Shown here in pieces: positions 26,593 through 35,143 of a stretch of 64,000 nucleotides of DNA (positions are counted from its first letter, which is position 1; each line of letters starts with the position of its first letter). Both the position numbers and the translations under genes were made by a program. The stretch comes from Lachnospiraceae bacterium (GTDB taxonomy: Bacteria; Bacillota; Clostridia; Lachnospirales; Lachnospiraceae): NCBI GenBank assembly GCA_902362715.1, contig CABIXN010000005.1, forward strand, positions 1-64,000, in the 5' to 3' direction. Under the pieces are notes generated by a model, which searched no databases, had not been told where the DNA came from, and worked only from the letters and a program-made list of their open reading frames with translations.

Positions 26593-27828
26593 TTAAGGAA
26601 ACATGCATCCCGGAAAACCGCAGGATACAATCTCATCTGACGGGAATTTTGTAATAACTTCATGCCCCGTCTTTGTTACAACAATTTCTTCTTCAATCCG
26701 GGCGCTTCCGCTACCGTCCTCTGACGGGCACCAGGTTTCAATGGCAAAGGTCATACCCGGTTTAAATTCAAATGGATGATCCAGTGAGAATAATCTGGAA
26801 ATCGCAGGTTTTTCCCACAGTCCAAGACCAATTCCATGTGCAAACTGCAGCAGAAAAGCTTCTTTTTCATCATTAAAACCAAGCTCCTGTGCAGACGGCC
26901 ACATCTTTGCCACATCTGCAGTTGTATTGCCCGGCTTAATCACGCTGATACCGTCCCGGATCCATTTCAATGCTTTTGCGTAGGCTTCTTCCTGTGCCTT
27001 AGTGGGCCTTCCGCAGGAGAATGTACGATAATAGCAGGTATGATAACCGTTGTATACATTTCCCACATCGAAATATACCAGTTCTCCCGGCCGGATCATG
27101 CGGTTTGAGGTTGTATGACTGTGAGGATTCCCTCTCTGGCCGGAAATACAGTTTACAAACTCTACAGATTCCGCGCCCCATTTAAACAGCTGATGCTGGA
27201 TCAGCGCTTCCATTTCGTTCTCTGTTGCCCCCGGACGCAGATGTTTTGCCACATCCCAGTAAGCCGCATCCACCATAGCCGCAGAGCATTTCAGCAGCTC
27301 AATCTCATCTTCCGTTTTGATCATTCGGGCCTCTACCATAGGCGCCTGGCCATCCCCGATGGAGATTCCGGCCTTTTCTAATGCCTGATAAAGCGGAATA
27401 TCCACAATATCAATGCCAAGGGTACGCCCTTCTGCACCATATTTTTTCAGATAGCTTACAATCTCTGCCACTTCCTGCTCTACCATGCCTACTTCCGCCG
27501 GGATGGAGCCCCGCATAGAGCCCACAGCCGGCATAATGTTTTCCGGATTAATCCAGGAAACTCTCTGACGTTTAGAAGGGCATGCCGGATCAAATAAGAT
27601 CGGCTGTTCCACCCCGTCAATCAGCAGACAATGACGGTTCATTTTATTCCGGTTCCATTCCCCTACATGGGTTCCTGTTATGTAACGGATATTGTCAAAG
27701 TCATAGCACAAAAGAGCGCCAAACCCTGACTCCTTTAAATATTTTTTTGCCCGCTCAAGTCTTTCTGCGTGGAGTCTTGTAAAGTTTATATTGTCCTCAA
27801 AATCCACTCCGTTAAATCCAGCCTTCAT
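26593..27828 (-). CDS. M24/creatinase-fold protein (Xaa-Pro peptidase-like) with an altered metal site
   Basis: 411 aa, creatinase N-domain (about 15-165) plus pita-bread domain (about 175-400). Of the five M24 metal ligands, D254 (YFDVGN), H331 (AHGIG), E364 (FAIETW) and E379 (ARIEEE) are present, but the second Asp, expected 11 residues after D254, is Cys265. That weakens a standard aminopeptidase call and allows a creatinase-like or lyase-like role. ATG at 27828 follows CAGGAGG. First gene of the operon, downstream of a perfect sigma-54 promoter at 27957. Confidence 0.8.
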   Translation of the reverse strand: MKAGFNGVDFEDNINFTRLHAERLERAKKYLKESGFGALLCYDFDNIRYITGTHVGEWNRNKMNRHCLLIDGVEQPILFDPACPSKRQRVSWINPENIMPAVGSMRGSIPAEVGMVEQEVAEIVSYLKKYGAEGRTLGIDIVDIPLYQALEKAGISIGDGQAPMVEARMIKTEDEIELLKCSAAMVDAAYWDVAKHLRPGATENEMEALIQHQLFKWGAESVEFVNCISGQRGNPHSHTTSNRMIRPGELVYFDVGNVYNGYHTCYYRTFSCGRPTKAQEEAYAKALKWIRDGISVIKPGNTTADVAKMWPSAQELGFNDEKEAFLLQFAHGIGLGLWEKPAISRLFSLDHPFEFKPGMTFAIETWCPSEDGSGSARIEEEIVVTKTGHEVITKFPSDEIVSCGFPGCMFP

Positions 27829-27956
27829 TTTTCTTCCTCCTGTTTTTAAATTATATTTTAGTGATCAGCAGTGTCCTTATCAGGACATCCCCTGTTTCTC
27901 CTTCATTTAATAATTTTTCCTCCAAAAATATTTATTTAACTTTATACCTACTAATA

Positions 27957-27973
27957 TTGCAAAGTTCGTGCCA
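27957..27973 (-). promoter_or_regulatory. Sigma-54 (-24/-12) promoter of the catabolic operon
   Basis: Minus strand TGGCAC-GAACT-TTGCA, a perfect consensus with GG and GC at the required spacing, about 130 bp upstream of the M24 gene. A sigma-54 activator gene is divergent from it. Confidence 0.92.
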
Positions 27974-28022
27974 ATTTTGTTTTCTTTTTTTGTTAGTATT
28001 TACATACATTTATCCTTGACCT

Positions 28023-28093
28023 TGTGCCATTTTTATGCCATTATTTAGAAAACAGGCAGAATTTCGGCACATTTTTGACACTGATATGGCACA
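28023..28093. promoter_or_regulatory. Candidate enhancer half-sites for the second sigma-54 activator
   Basis: TGTGCCA (28023-28029), ATGCCA (28035-28040), CGGCACA (28065-28071) and TGGCACA (28087-28093) are related half-sites in both orientations between the operon promoter and the activator gene. This arrangement suits enhancer binding for the leftward operon and autoregulation. They differ from the TGTCACA sites of the aco operon. Confidence 0.5.
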
Positions 28094-28106
28094 CAGGAGG
28101 GGGACT

Positions 28107-30170
28107 ATGGAAATTTATCGAGGAGAAAACAATAAAATTGTTGGTAACTACTGGGAAACTTATATAAAAGAAGGAAGGCCTCTCCCTCAAAAGCTGGATG
28201 CTATCCGCCCGGAGATTTTAGACTCCTGGAGACGATCTGTTTCTTACGGTATTTCACCCTTTGAGCCGGATCAGAAATTCTTAGCTTCAGACCAGCTGAA
28301 ACAAAAATTAAAAGATCATGAAGAATTGATTGCCGTCACTCATGCCCACCTTCAAAAACTTTACTTTTATGTAAAGGGCACAAACTTTGCCATGGTTCTG
28401 GCTGATCATGACGGTTATATTATAGATATGCTGGCCGACGATGCCCTGATCCGCCAAAAGGCCCATCAAAGCGGTTTAAAAATCGGATGTCTCCGCTCAG
28501 AAAAAAATGCCGGTACCTCCGGCATTTCCATCTGTCTTATGTTAGATAAACCTTATGCAGTCTATGGAAAAGAACATTTTCTGAAAGCCAATCAGGATTA
28601 TATCTGCTGTGCGGCTCCCATTCATTCTCAGGACAAAAAGCTTTTGGGATGCTTAGCCTTAATCGGTCCCTGCGAACTTGCGCCTGCTCATTCTCTTGGT
28701 ATGATCACCGCGGCGGCAGACGGTATCGAAAAGGAGCTTTCACTGAAAATGGCGCTGAACCATCTGTCTGCCGTTAATACCAATCTGCATCTGACACTGA
28801 ATTCCCTTTCTCACGGAATCCTCCTGGTAAACCGGCAGGGTGAAATTCTGCAGCACAACGACAAATTAAAGGATCTCTTTTCCATTCATAACGAAAAAAA
28901 TCCCCTGCAGTTAATAGAACTTTTGGAGGATCAGGCGCTTACCGATGAAATTTTAAATACACATGAAAGTGTTTATAATCATGAAATTACGATTCCCCGT
29001 ACTTTAAATCCTTCTCTCTCACTGCTTTTAAATATCTCGGCTCCGGAAGATGTTCCCGATCATCTTTTGCTGACCTTTGACAAGCCCCAGGCAATCCGCC
29101 GGCTGGTCAGCAAAACTGCAGGGTTTTTGGCAAAATGTACCTTCGATTCCATGATAGGAAATTCTCTTTGTATGAAGCAGGTAAAAAAGCTGGGACATCT
29201 GGCCGCCAAAACGGATTCCAATCTTTTAATTCTGGGAGAAAGCGGAACTGGAAAAGACATTCTTGCCCAGGCTGTCCACAATGAAAGCCGCCGGTGCAAC
29301 GGACCTTTCCTCCCCATTAACTGCGCCGCCCTTCCAAAAAATCTCATAGAAAGCGAGCTGTTCGGATATGAAGGAGGTACCTTTACCGGCGCACAAAAAG
29401 GCGGGGCTCCCGGAAAATTTGAGCTGGCAGAAGGGGGGACTATTTTTCTGGATGAAATCGGCGATATGCCGCTAGAACTGCAGGCCACTCTTCTTAGAGT
29501 GCTGCAAAATAAAGAAATTATCAGGGTTGGAGGGAAACAGCCCAAACCTATCAATGTACGAATTATTGCGGCAACAAATACAAATCTGGAAGAGGCAGTT
29601 TTAAATAAAGAATTCCGCAGCGATTTATATTACAGGCTGAATGTTCTTTCTATTGTGATTCCACCCTTAAGATACAGAAAAGAAGATATCTCACCGTTAA
29701 TTGATTATTTTACCAGATCACATACCTCTGGAGAATTTCACATGAACTTCTTCTCCTCCCGGGACCGCCGGCTTCTTACAGAACATTCCTGGCCTGGAAA
29801 TGTCCGGGAGCTGGAAAATATCGTGGAGCGTGTTATTATTTCTTCCAGCGACGGAAGCATCTCTTCTAGTGAAATATTAAAACTGTTTCTAAATCTGGAA
29901 CCCTCCGGACAGGCTTCGAATCCCGCCGGCAAACCTGCCCCTTCGAAATCCGCTGTCAAAGCACCAGAACCTGTAAAAAGAGATCATCCCCCCCAGGACA
30001 GCATACCGGACAAGCTGTCTCCTGCCAGAGAACGGGCGCTGATTGTTCAGATTCTTACTGAAGAACACGGTCATGTGGCCAGCGCATCTTTGCGGCTGGC
30101 CATGCCCAGGCGGACACTGTACCGGAAAATACAGAAATATCATATTGATCTGGACGAATTCCGCGGCTGA
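28107..30170 (+). CDS. Sigma-54-dependent transcriptional activator (AcoR-like), regulator of the catabolic operon
   Basis: 687 aa from ATG 28107, which follows AGGAGGGG; an in-frame ATG at 28035 lacks a site. GAF-like sensor about 65-205, PAS-like about 215-320, AAA+ with Walker A GESGTGKD (near 377) and Walker B GTIFLDEIGD, and a Fis HTH at the C-terminus (RLAMPRRTLYRK). The sigma-54 loop reads GTFTGA instead of GAFTGA. Divergent from the operon at 27828-19416, whose sigma-54 promoter it should activate in response to the pathway substrate. Confidence 0.9.
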   Translation: MEIYRGENNKIVGNYWETYIKEGRPLPQKLDAIRPEILDSWRRSVSYGISPFEPDQKFLASDQLKQKLKDHEELIAVTHAHLQKLYFYVKGTNFAMVLADHDGYIIDMLADDALIRQKAHQSGLKIGCLRSEKNAGTSGISICLMLDKPYAVYGKEHFLKANQDYICCAAPIHSQDKKLLGCLALIGPCELAPAHSLGMITAAADGIEKELSLKMALNHLSAVNTNLHLTLNSLSHGILLVNRQGEILQHNDKLKDLFSIHNEKNPLQLIELLEDQALTDEILNTHESVYNHEITIPRTLNPSLSLLLNISAPEDVPDHLLLTFDKPQAIRRLVSKTAGFLAKCTFDSMIGNSLCMKQVKKLGHLAAKTDSNLLILGESGTGKDILAQAVHNESRRCNGPFLPINCAALPKNLIESELFGYEGGTFTGAQKGGAPGKFELAEGGTIFLDEIGDMPLELQATLLRVLQNKEIIRVGGKQPKPINVRIIAATNTNLEEAVLNKEFRSDLYYRLNVLSIVIPPLRYRKEDISPLIDYFTRSHTSGEFHMNFFSSRDRRLLTEHSWPGNVRELENIVERVIISSSDGSISSSEILKLFLNLEPSGQASNPAGKPAPSKSAVKAPEPVKRDHPPQDSIPDKLSPARERALIVQILTEEHGHVASASLRLAMPRRTLYRKIQKYHIDLDEFRG

Positions 30171-30192
30171 TATTTCCAGGCGGGTATCACTT

Positions 30193-31254
30193 TTATTTCC
30201 GTACTACAACTTTGGGGATGAATTCAAAGGACACATCTGCAGAAGGGTTTTTTATTTTTTCCAGAAGACGCATGGCCGCACATTCTCCAAATTCCTCTTT
30301 TGGATGCGTCACAGAGGTAAGGTTCTGATCTCTTGCAATCTCGGAATCATCAAAACCGCAGATTACGATATCTTCCCTGAATTCTTTGTGGAGGGCCAGA
30401 TATTTTTTCAAATAATTTGCCAGCCTGTCATCCTGACAGATCACAGCACTGCAGGATGACAGTGCGGCATGAAGCCTTGCATTTAAAGGCTCTGTAAATA
30501 TTTCAGAAACATCTGAGCTGTCATACCAGAAAATCGTTTCATCCGGAATGGCAATCCCTCTGTTTTGAAATGCCTTTACAAATCCAAGATATCTGGCCGT
30601 ACCGGTTTGGTCATCCAACGCAAAGATTACAGCAATTTTTTTGTGTCCCTGATCCAGCAGATAATCCGTCAGCAGTAAACCGCCCTTTTCGTCACCACCA
30701 GTTACATAAGACAGCGAAAGCCCCGGGATTTTCGCATGAATTAAAACGGCCGGTCTCGTCCGCGCAATCCGCTGATACAGATCATAATTCAACTGCGGGA
30801 GGGCCCCTTTGGTGGGTTCAATAATAAGCCCTGCAAAATCTCCTTCCAGAAAATCCATCAATGCTTCCCGTTCCTGGGAAATACAGTTGTTTGTAAACTG
30901 CATCACAGACGTATATCCGTGTTTGTTTAATACTGCGTTAATTCCTTTTATAATAGACGGGAAAATATAATGATCCAGATTGTTCATTAAAATCCCCACT
31001 CTTCTAGAACTGTAAAAAGAATCTGGCAGCAGTTTCAGGTCAGATGTATCTACATAAGTCCCACTGCCTCTGACCTTATACAAAAGATTTTCCTGCTCCA
31101 AAACCGCAACTGCCTTGCGCACGGTATCTCTGCTTACCAGAAACCGCTCGGAAAGCTCAGCCTCCGTGGGAATCCTGTCACCATCTCTGTACTGTCCCTT
31201 TTCGATCTGTTCCCTCAGCCAGAGTGCAAGATCCGTATACTTAAAATGTGCCAT
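30193..31254 (-). CDS. GntR/LacI hybrid transcriptional regulator (AraR-like)
   Basis: 353 aa. GntR-type winged HTH at 1-70 (IPTEAELSERFLVSRDTVRKAV), then a LacI/ribose-binding effector domain (about 85-350; VGILMNNLDHYIFPSI, VICGFDDSEIA). This fusion is typical of AraR. GGGGGA precedes ATG at 31254. Upstream there are ATTTGTATG/CATACAAAT half-sites and a perfect TATGTAT-N3-ATACATA dyad, similar in type to AraR operators, so autoregulation is likely. No arabinose gene lies in the window, so the ligand is open. Confidence 0.88.
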   Translation of the reverse strand: MAHFKYTDLALWLREQIEKGQYRDGDRIPTEAELSERFLVSRDTVRKAVAVLEQENLLYKVRGSGTYVDTSDLKLLPDSFYSSRRVGILMNNLDHYIFPSIIKGINAVLNKHGYTSVMQFTNNCISQEREALMDFLEGDFAGLIIEPTKGALPQLNYDLYQRIARTRPAVLIHAKIPGLSLSYVTGGDEKGGLLLTDYLLDQGHKKIAVIFALDDQTGTARYLGFVKAFQNRGIAIPDETIFWYDSSDVSEIFTEPLNARLHAALSSCSAVICQDDRLANYLKKYLALHKEFREDIVICGFDDSEIARDQNLTSVTHPKEEFGECAAMRLLEKIKNPSADVSFEFIPKVVVRK

Positions 31255-31336
31255 ACTAATTCCCCCGCTTTCTCTATGAATTATTTGTTAATTTCAGCAT
31301 ACAATATATTTCAAAATATGACAACTAAAGTTTTAG

Positions 31337-31439
31337 AATTTGTATGTATTTTATACATAAATATGGTTTTTTTCTTTAATATATCATAATATGTATGTTA
31401 CTGCTGTTATTCATATATGTTTTTCATACAAATATTCAA
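31337..31439. promoter_or_regulatory. Operator region of the AraR-like regulator
   Basis: TATGTAT-TTT-ATACATA (31343-31359) is a perfect dyad. The half-site GAATTTGTATG begins at 31336 and its mirror CATACAAATATTC lies near 31427-31439. All are upstream of the regulator gene. Confidence 0.6.
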
Positions 31440-31491
31440 AGAAAAATTTTGACGGCACAAATACAGTACCCCTGTCTGTTCCTGCTGATCT

Positions 31492-32481
31492 TTAACTTAA
31501 CAAAAGCTCCACGAAATTTTCCGTCTCTAAACCGCTGTAATACTTCATCATATCAATTCCCAAAAGTGCCCCTCTGACCGCTTCCTCTTTTAGAGCCATC
31601 CCCTTTAGGCGCATTTTCAGCTCCTCTACAGCGCCGTCTCCAAAATAATCCCCCCGGGAATCAAAGGATTCAATTATCCCATTCTTTACTGTAAGAAATA
31701 GTTCTATTTTTCCAACGCCATCTATTCTCCGTTGCTTTTGGATGCTGTATTCGGGAGAATATCCGTAATTCCATTCCCAGGTATCATATCTTTCTTTTTT
31801 TATCTCACTGATTCTTTTTTTGTCAGTCTCAGTAAAAGCATGCACACAGCTTTTTTTTCCAAGCAGCATATTTTCTTTCAAAAGTTTTTGAAAGCGGTCC
31901 ACTGTCATATTCTCAGACATATACGGCTTTAAATTGGTTACTCTGCTTCTTACCGACTGAAAACCTTTGGAGGCAATTTTATCTTTGGACACTTTCAGTG
32001 CATCCCCTACCACTGACAGATCAGAATCAAACAGCAGCGTACCATGATGCATAATACGCCCTTGTTTAATATACTGAGAATTACCGGAAAATTTTCTTCC
32101 ATCTACGGTAATATCATTTCTTCCGGTGATACTGGCAAAAACCCCCAGGCGCTTTAAAAGGCTTACGACCGGACGGCAGAATGCCTGCAGATTAATCTGT
32201 TCAATATCTCCTGCATCTGCTATAAAAGTAAAATTGATATTCCCTAAATCATGATAAACCGCCCCGCCTCCGGACAGACGGCGCACTACCTGAATCCCAT
32301 GCTCTTTTACAAAGGGAATATTAATCTCTTCCACTGTATTTTGATGTTTTCCCACTACAATGGCATTGGCATTCTGCCACAGCATAAAATATTCTTCATT
32401 TTTCGGCATTTCATCAAATACATATTGTTCCAGTGCAAGATTATAAGCTGCATCTTTCCAGGGACTTTCTATGAAAATCAT
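31492..32481 (-). CDS. lplA: Lipoate-protein ligase A
   Basis: 329 aa. The adenylation loop RRLSGGGAVYHDLGN near residue 65 and the catalytic Lys in VDGRKFSGN near 130 are canonical; the C-terminal accessory domain (about 245-329) is present. It activates free lipoate with ATP and attaches it to lipoyl domains, here most likely AcoC K43. ATG at 32481 follows AAGGAGAGG. A perfect 18-bp AcoR-type palindrome and a weak -24/-12-like element lie upstream, tying it to the aco operon 15 kb away. Confidence 0.93.
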   Translation of the reverse strand: MIFIESPWKDAAYNLALEQYVFDEMPKNEEYFMLWQNANAIVVGKHQNTVEEINIPFVKEHGIQVVRRLSGGGAVYHDLGNINFTFIADAGDIEQINLQAFCRPVVSLLKRLGVFASITGRNDITVDGRKFSGNSQYIKQGRIMHHGTLLFDSDLSVVGDALKVSKDKIASKGFQSVRSRVTNLKPYMSENMTVDRFQKLLKENMLLGKKSCVHAFTETDKKRISEIKKERYDTWEWNYGYSPEYSIQKQRRIDGVGKIELFLTVKNGIIESFDSRGDYFGDGAVEELKMRLKGMALKEEAVRGALLGIDMMKYYSGLETENFVELLLS

Positions 32482-32501
32482 AATAAACCTCTCCTTTTTA
32501 T

Positions 32502-32558
32502 TACACTGCCGGTGCCATTTTGCCGCACATTATGTGTCTTTATGTCACATGTGACATA
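32502..32558 (-). promoter_or_regulatory. AcoR-type palindrome and possible sigma-54 promoter upstream of lplA
   Basis: TATGTCACATGTGACATA (32541-32558) is a perfect palindrome built from the TGTCACA half-site seen upstream of acoA. A second dyad CACAT-T-ATGTG is at 32526-32536. TGGCAC at 32517-32512 gives a good -24 box, but the -12 box reads GTGTA instead of TTGCA, so the promoter itself is uncertain. Confidence 0.65.
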
Positions 32559-32614
32559 TTCTGCCTCAGAATCCTTCCGCTGATGCAGTCCACTTCCTAA
32601 GAGCTGCCGGCCCT

Positions 32615-33727
32615 CTAATACAGTTCCTGATAAATTTTGTAAACTCTCTGCTGATCCAGTTCTACAAAGTTGTTGGCCATCAGCCGTCCCTGATTTTCCA
32701 TAACGGATTCTGTAAATTCTTTCAGGTCTTCCGCAGTTACCCCATATTCATGAAGGGCTTTTTTTGGCAGCAGCACATTTAATAATTTTTCCAGCTCTTC
32801 ATATACATCTGACGCATCGCAGCCTAAAATATCTGCAATGTACTGATTCAGCACAGCTATTTCACCATCTGTTTTCAATTCCATGTAGTTTTTCATAACC
32901 CCGGTAAAAACAGCATAATTAGATTCCCCGTGAGCCACATGATACGTGGCACCCAGCGGATAACTCAACGCATGTACGGCGGCGCATCCTGCATTCCCGA
33001 AAGCAATACCGGCATAATTAGAGGCAGTCAAAAAATCCTCCATCAAGGGCAGTCTTGCTTCCTCTCCGTATTCCCTGATTTTCAGATAGCCCTTTAATAT
33101 CAGATCAATAGCCCGATAGCCAAACAGTTTCGTATAATCATTTGCTTTTGGAGAAAGTGTAGATTCAATGGCATGAATCAGGGCGTCAATGGAGCTGGCT
33201 GCAAAAAACCGGAAGGGCAGCCCTTTTAACAGCTCCGGAACCAGAATTGCAGCATCGGCATACATCTCGTCCACCGCCAGTCCTTTCTTGGTTCCCCGGC
33301 TGTTTAAGGCCAGTATCGCAATGTTCGTTACCTCAGAGCCTGTACCGCAGGTAGTGGGCACTAAAATCAGTTCTTTATCCTTTATTGCCGGAACTTTTCC
33401 GTCGTACAAATCTAAAATGGGAGATACATTTTTCAGTGCAAAGATTTTGGAAATATCAATGACTGTACCGCCTCCAATGGCAATAATCCGTCCTGGATTT
33501 CCTTTAATGTCTTTGTAAATGGCTTCCGCCATCTCATCAGACGGTTCCCCGGCCCCATAATTTTCCTGATAAATGACATCACATTGTAAATTCAGACTGC
33601 CAAAGGCCGGTTCGTAAATGTACTGGTTGGTAATCACCAGATCCCCTGCTCCAATCTGAAATTCTTCTGCAAATTCACGGCAGGTGCCGTATTTGTAAAT
33701 TGCCGGTTTTAACATTAATTGTTTCAT
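32615..33727 (-). CDS. Iron-containing alcohol dehydrogenase, 4-hydroxybutyrate-dehydrogenase-like
   Basis: 370 aa, the size of clostridial 4-hydroxybutyrate dehydrogenase. Motifs: AIGGGTVIDISK (NAD site), TTCGTGSEVTN, SSIDALIHAIE and YHVAHGESN (metal Asp/His). Start: ATG at 33727 after AAGGAGAGG; an upstream in-frame start would lie at the expected transcription start. A sigma-54 -24/-12 element is 66 bp upstream, so it belongs to the window's sigma-54 group. It would interconvert a short-chain semialdehyde and alcohol; 4-hydroxybutyrate is only the nearest family name. Confidence 0.85.
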   Translation of the reverse strand: MKQLMLKPAIYKYGTCREFAEEFQIGAGDLVITNQYIYEPAFGSLNLQCDVIYQENYGAGEPSDEMAEAIYKDIKGNPGRIIAIGGGTVIDISKIFALKNVSPILDLYDGKVPAIKDKELILVPTTCGTGSEVTNIAILALNSRGTKKGLAVDEMYADAAILVPELLKGLPFRFFAASSIDALIHAIESTLSPKANDYTKLFGYRAIDLILKGYLKIREYGEEARLPLMEDFLTASNYAGIAFGNAGCAAVHALSYPLGATYHVAHGESNYAVFTGVMKNYMELKTDGEIAVLNQYIADILGCDASDVYEELEKLLNVLLPKKALHEYGVTAEDLKEFTESVMENQGRLMANNFVELDQQRVYKIYQELY

Positions 33728-33792
33728 TGCTTTCCTCTCCTTATTCTTATCTGCTATTTTCAGGATCTTTTTCATCCTCTAACGTTAATTAC

Positions 33793-33808
33793 AGCAATTT
33801 ACATGCCA
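33793..33808 (-). promoter_or_regulatory. Sigma-54 (-24/-12) promoter of the 4HBD-like gene
   Basis: Minus strand TGGCAT-GTAAA-TTGCT, correct GG/GC spacing. A TGTCACA half-site at 33896-33902 lies about 90 bp upstream. Confidence 0.85.
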
Positions 33809-33811
33809 AAA

Positions 33812-33871
33812 GGCGGATACAAACACCGGAAACAACTCTTTTTTGTATCCCGGACTTATGCATCCGCCTTT
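33812..33871 (-). repeat. Nested overlapping inverted repeats (terminator and/or enhancer)
   Basis: GGCGGAT/ATCCGCC and GGATACAAA/TTTGTATCC share one arm, so two mutually exclusive hairpins are possible. On the minus strand the right arm is followed by TTTT, which could end transcription of the alcohol dehydrogenase that stops at 33921. The dyad also sits where enhancers of the 33793 promoter would be. Confidence 0.6.
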
Positions 33872-33920
33872 GGCTCATTTCTATTTTATTTTGTTTGTCA
33901 CAACGGCCTAAGATAACCTG

Positions 33921-35105
33921 TTACGCTTCATAGGCCATCTTATAAATTTCAAGCATGTCTTTCCAGTCAAGTTCCCGGATTCCGGGAAGTGTTCTTGTCT
34001 TATGAAAAGAACAGTTATCTGCCAGCTGCTCAAGATCCTCCCATTTTACACCAAGGGTTTTCAAATTCACAGGCATATCAATGCTTTTATAATAATTTTC
34101 CTGGGCCTCAATTCCTGCCAGTACAGTTTTTTCAGGATTTTCAAAATCATATGCAATATTCCAAACCCGATTGGCAAATTGCGCAAATCTCTCCACTTTA
34201 CCCGGATACACATATCTTGCCCAGCTGCACCAGAGTGCAGATAATCCGGCCCCATGTGCCACCGCCGGATACATACCTGATATTTCATGCTCCAGCTGAT
34301 GAACCTGCATAAAAAACGTTCTTCCGCAATGGGTCAGGTCATTGTGGGCAACACTGGAAGCCCACATCATATTTGCTCTGGCTTCATAATTCCTAGGATT
34401 TTCAATGCTTTCTTTTCCGGCCTGTACCACAGAACGCATCACCCCTTCCGCAATGCTGTCCGTCAGATAAGTTCCCTCATCCCCAGTCAGGTACCGTTCC
34501 ATGGTATGCATCATAATATCCACTGCTCCGCAGCCCGTCTGAAATTTGCTGACAGAATAGGTCAGCTCCGGATTTTCAATGGCAAACACCGGACGGTTAA
34601 ACTCTGAATTATAGCCTCGTTTTCTGCCTGTTTCTTCATCAGTAATTACACAGGAGGAACTCATCTCAGAACCTGCCGCTGCAAGAGTAAGAATTACCCC
34701 CACCGGAACAGACTTTGTCACTGCAGCTTTTTTTAAGGAGAAATCCCAGACATCCACTTTGGGGTCTGCAATCCCGTTGGCAATATCTTTGGCGGAATCA
34801 ATCACCGAGCCGCCGCCCACAGCAAGCACAAAATCTACCTTCTCTGCCAGACAAAGGGTAATTCCTTTTCTTACCATCTCAAGTGTTGGATTTGCCTGTA
34901 CTCCGCCTAATTCCACATAATCTATTCCAGCTTCTTCCAGAGATTTTTTCACCCGGTCAAGAAGCCCGCTCTTTTTTGCAGACTGACCTCCATAATGAAT
35001 CAGCACTTTGCCGGCCCCATAAGACCGTATGAGCCTCCCTGCTTCCAGCTCTTTATCTTTCCCGAATACCACTTTGGTCGGCGTATAAAATTCAAAATCC
35101 TTCAT
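33921..35105 (-). CDS. Iron-containing alcohol dehydrogenase (butanol-dehydrogenase-like)
   Basis: 394 aa. GGGSVIDSAKDIANG (NAD(P) site), LAAAGSEMSSS, GAVDIMMHTMERY and HQLEHEISGMYPAVAHGAGLS (metal-binding His) match the YqhD/BdhA clade, which reduces aldehydes with NADPH. The start may be ATG 35108 or 35105; the latter is 6 nt from GGAGG and is preferred. It has a sigma-70 promoter at 35223-35252 with a terminator hairpin in the leader. Probable aldehyde reductase, perhaps for acetaldehyde released by the acetoin system (inference). Confidence 0.88.
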   Translation of the reverse strand: MKDFEFYTPTKVVFGKDKELEAGRLIRSYGAGKVLIHYGGQSAKKSGLLDRVKKSLEEAGIDYVELGGVQANPTLEMVRKGITLCLAEKVDFVLAVGGGSVIDSAKDIANGIADPKVDVWDFSLKKAAVTKSVPVGVILTLAAAGSEMSSSCVITDEETGRKRGYNSEFNRPVFAIENPELTYSVSKFQTGCGAVDIMMHTMERYLTGDEGTYLTDSIAEGVMRSVVQAGKESIENPRNYEARANMMWASSVAHNDLTHCGRTFFMQVHQLEHEISGMYPAVAHGAGLSALWCSWARYVYPGKVERFAQFANRVWNIAYDFENPEKTVLAGIEAQENYYKSIDMPVNLKTLGVKWEDLEQLADNCSFHKTRTLPGIRELDWKDMLEIYKMAYEA

Positions 35106-35143
35106 CATCTTCCTCCATTCTCCTTTACTGCCGTCTTATGGGC

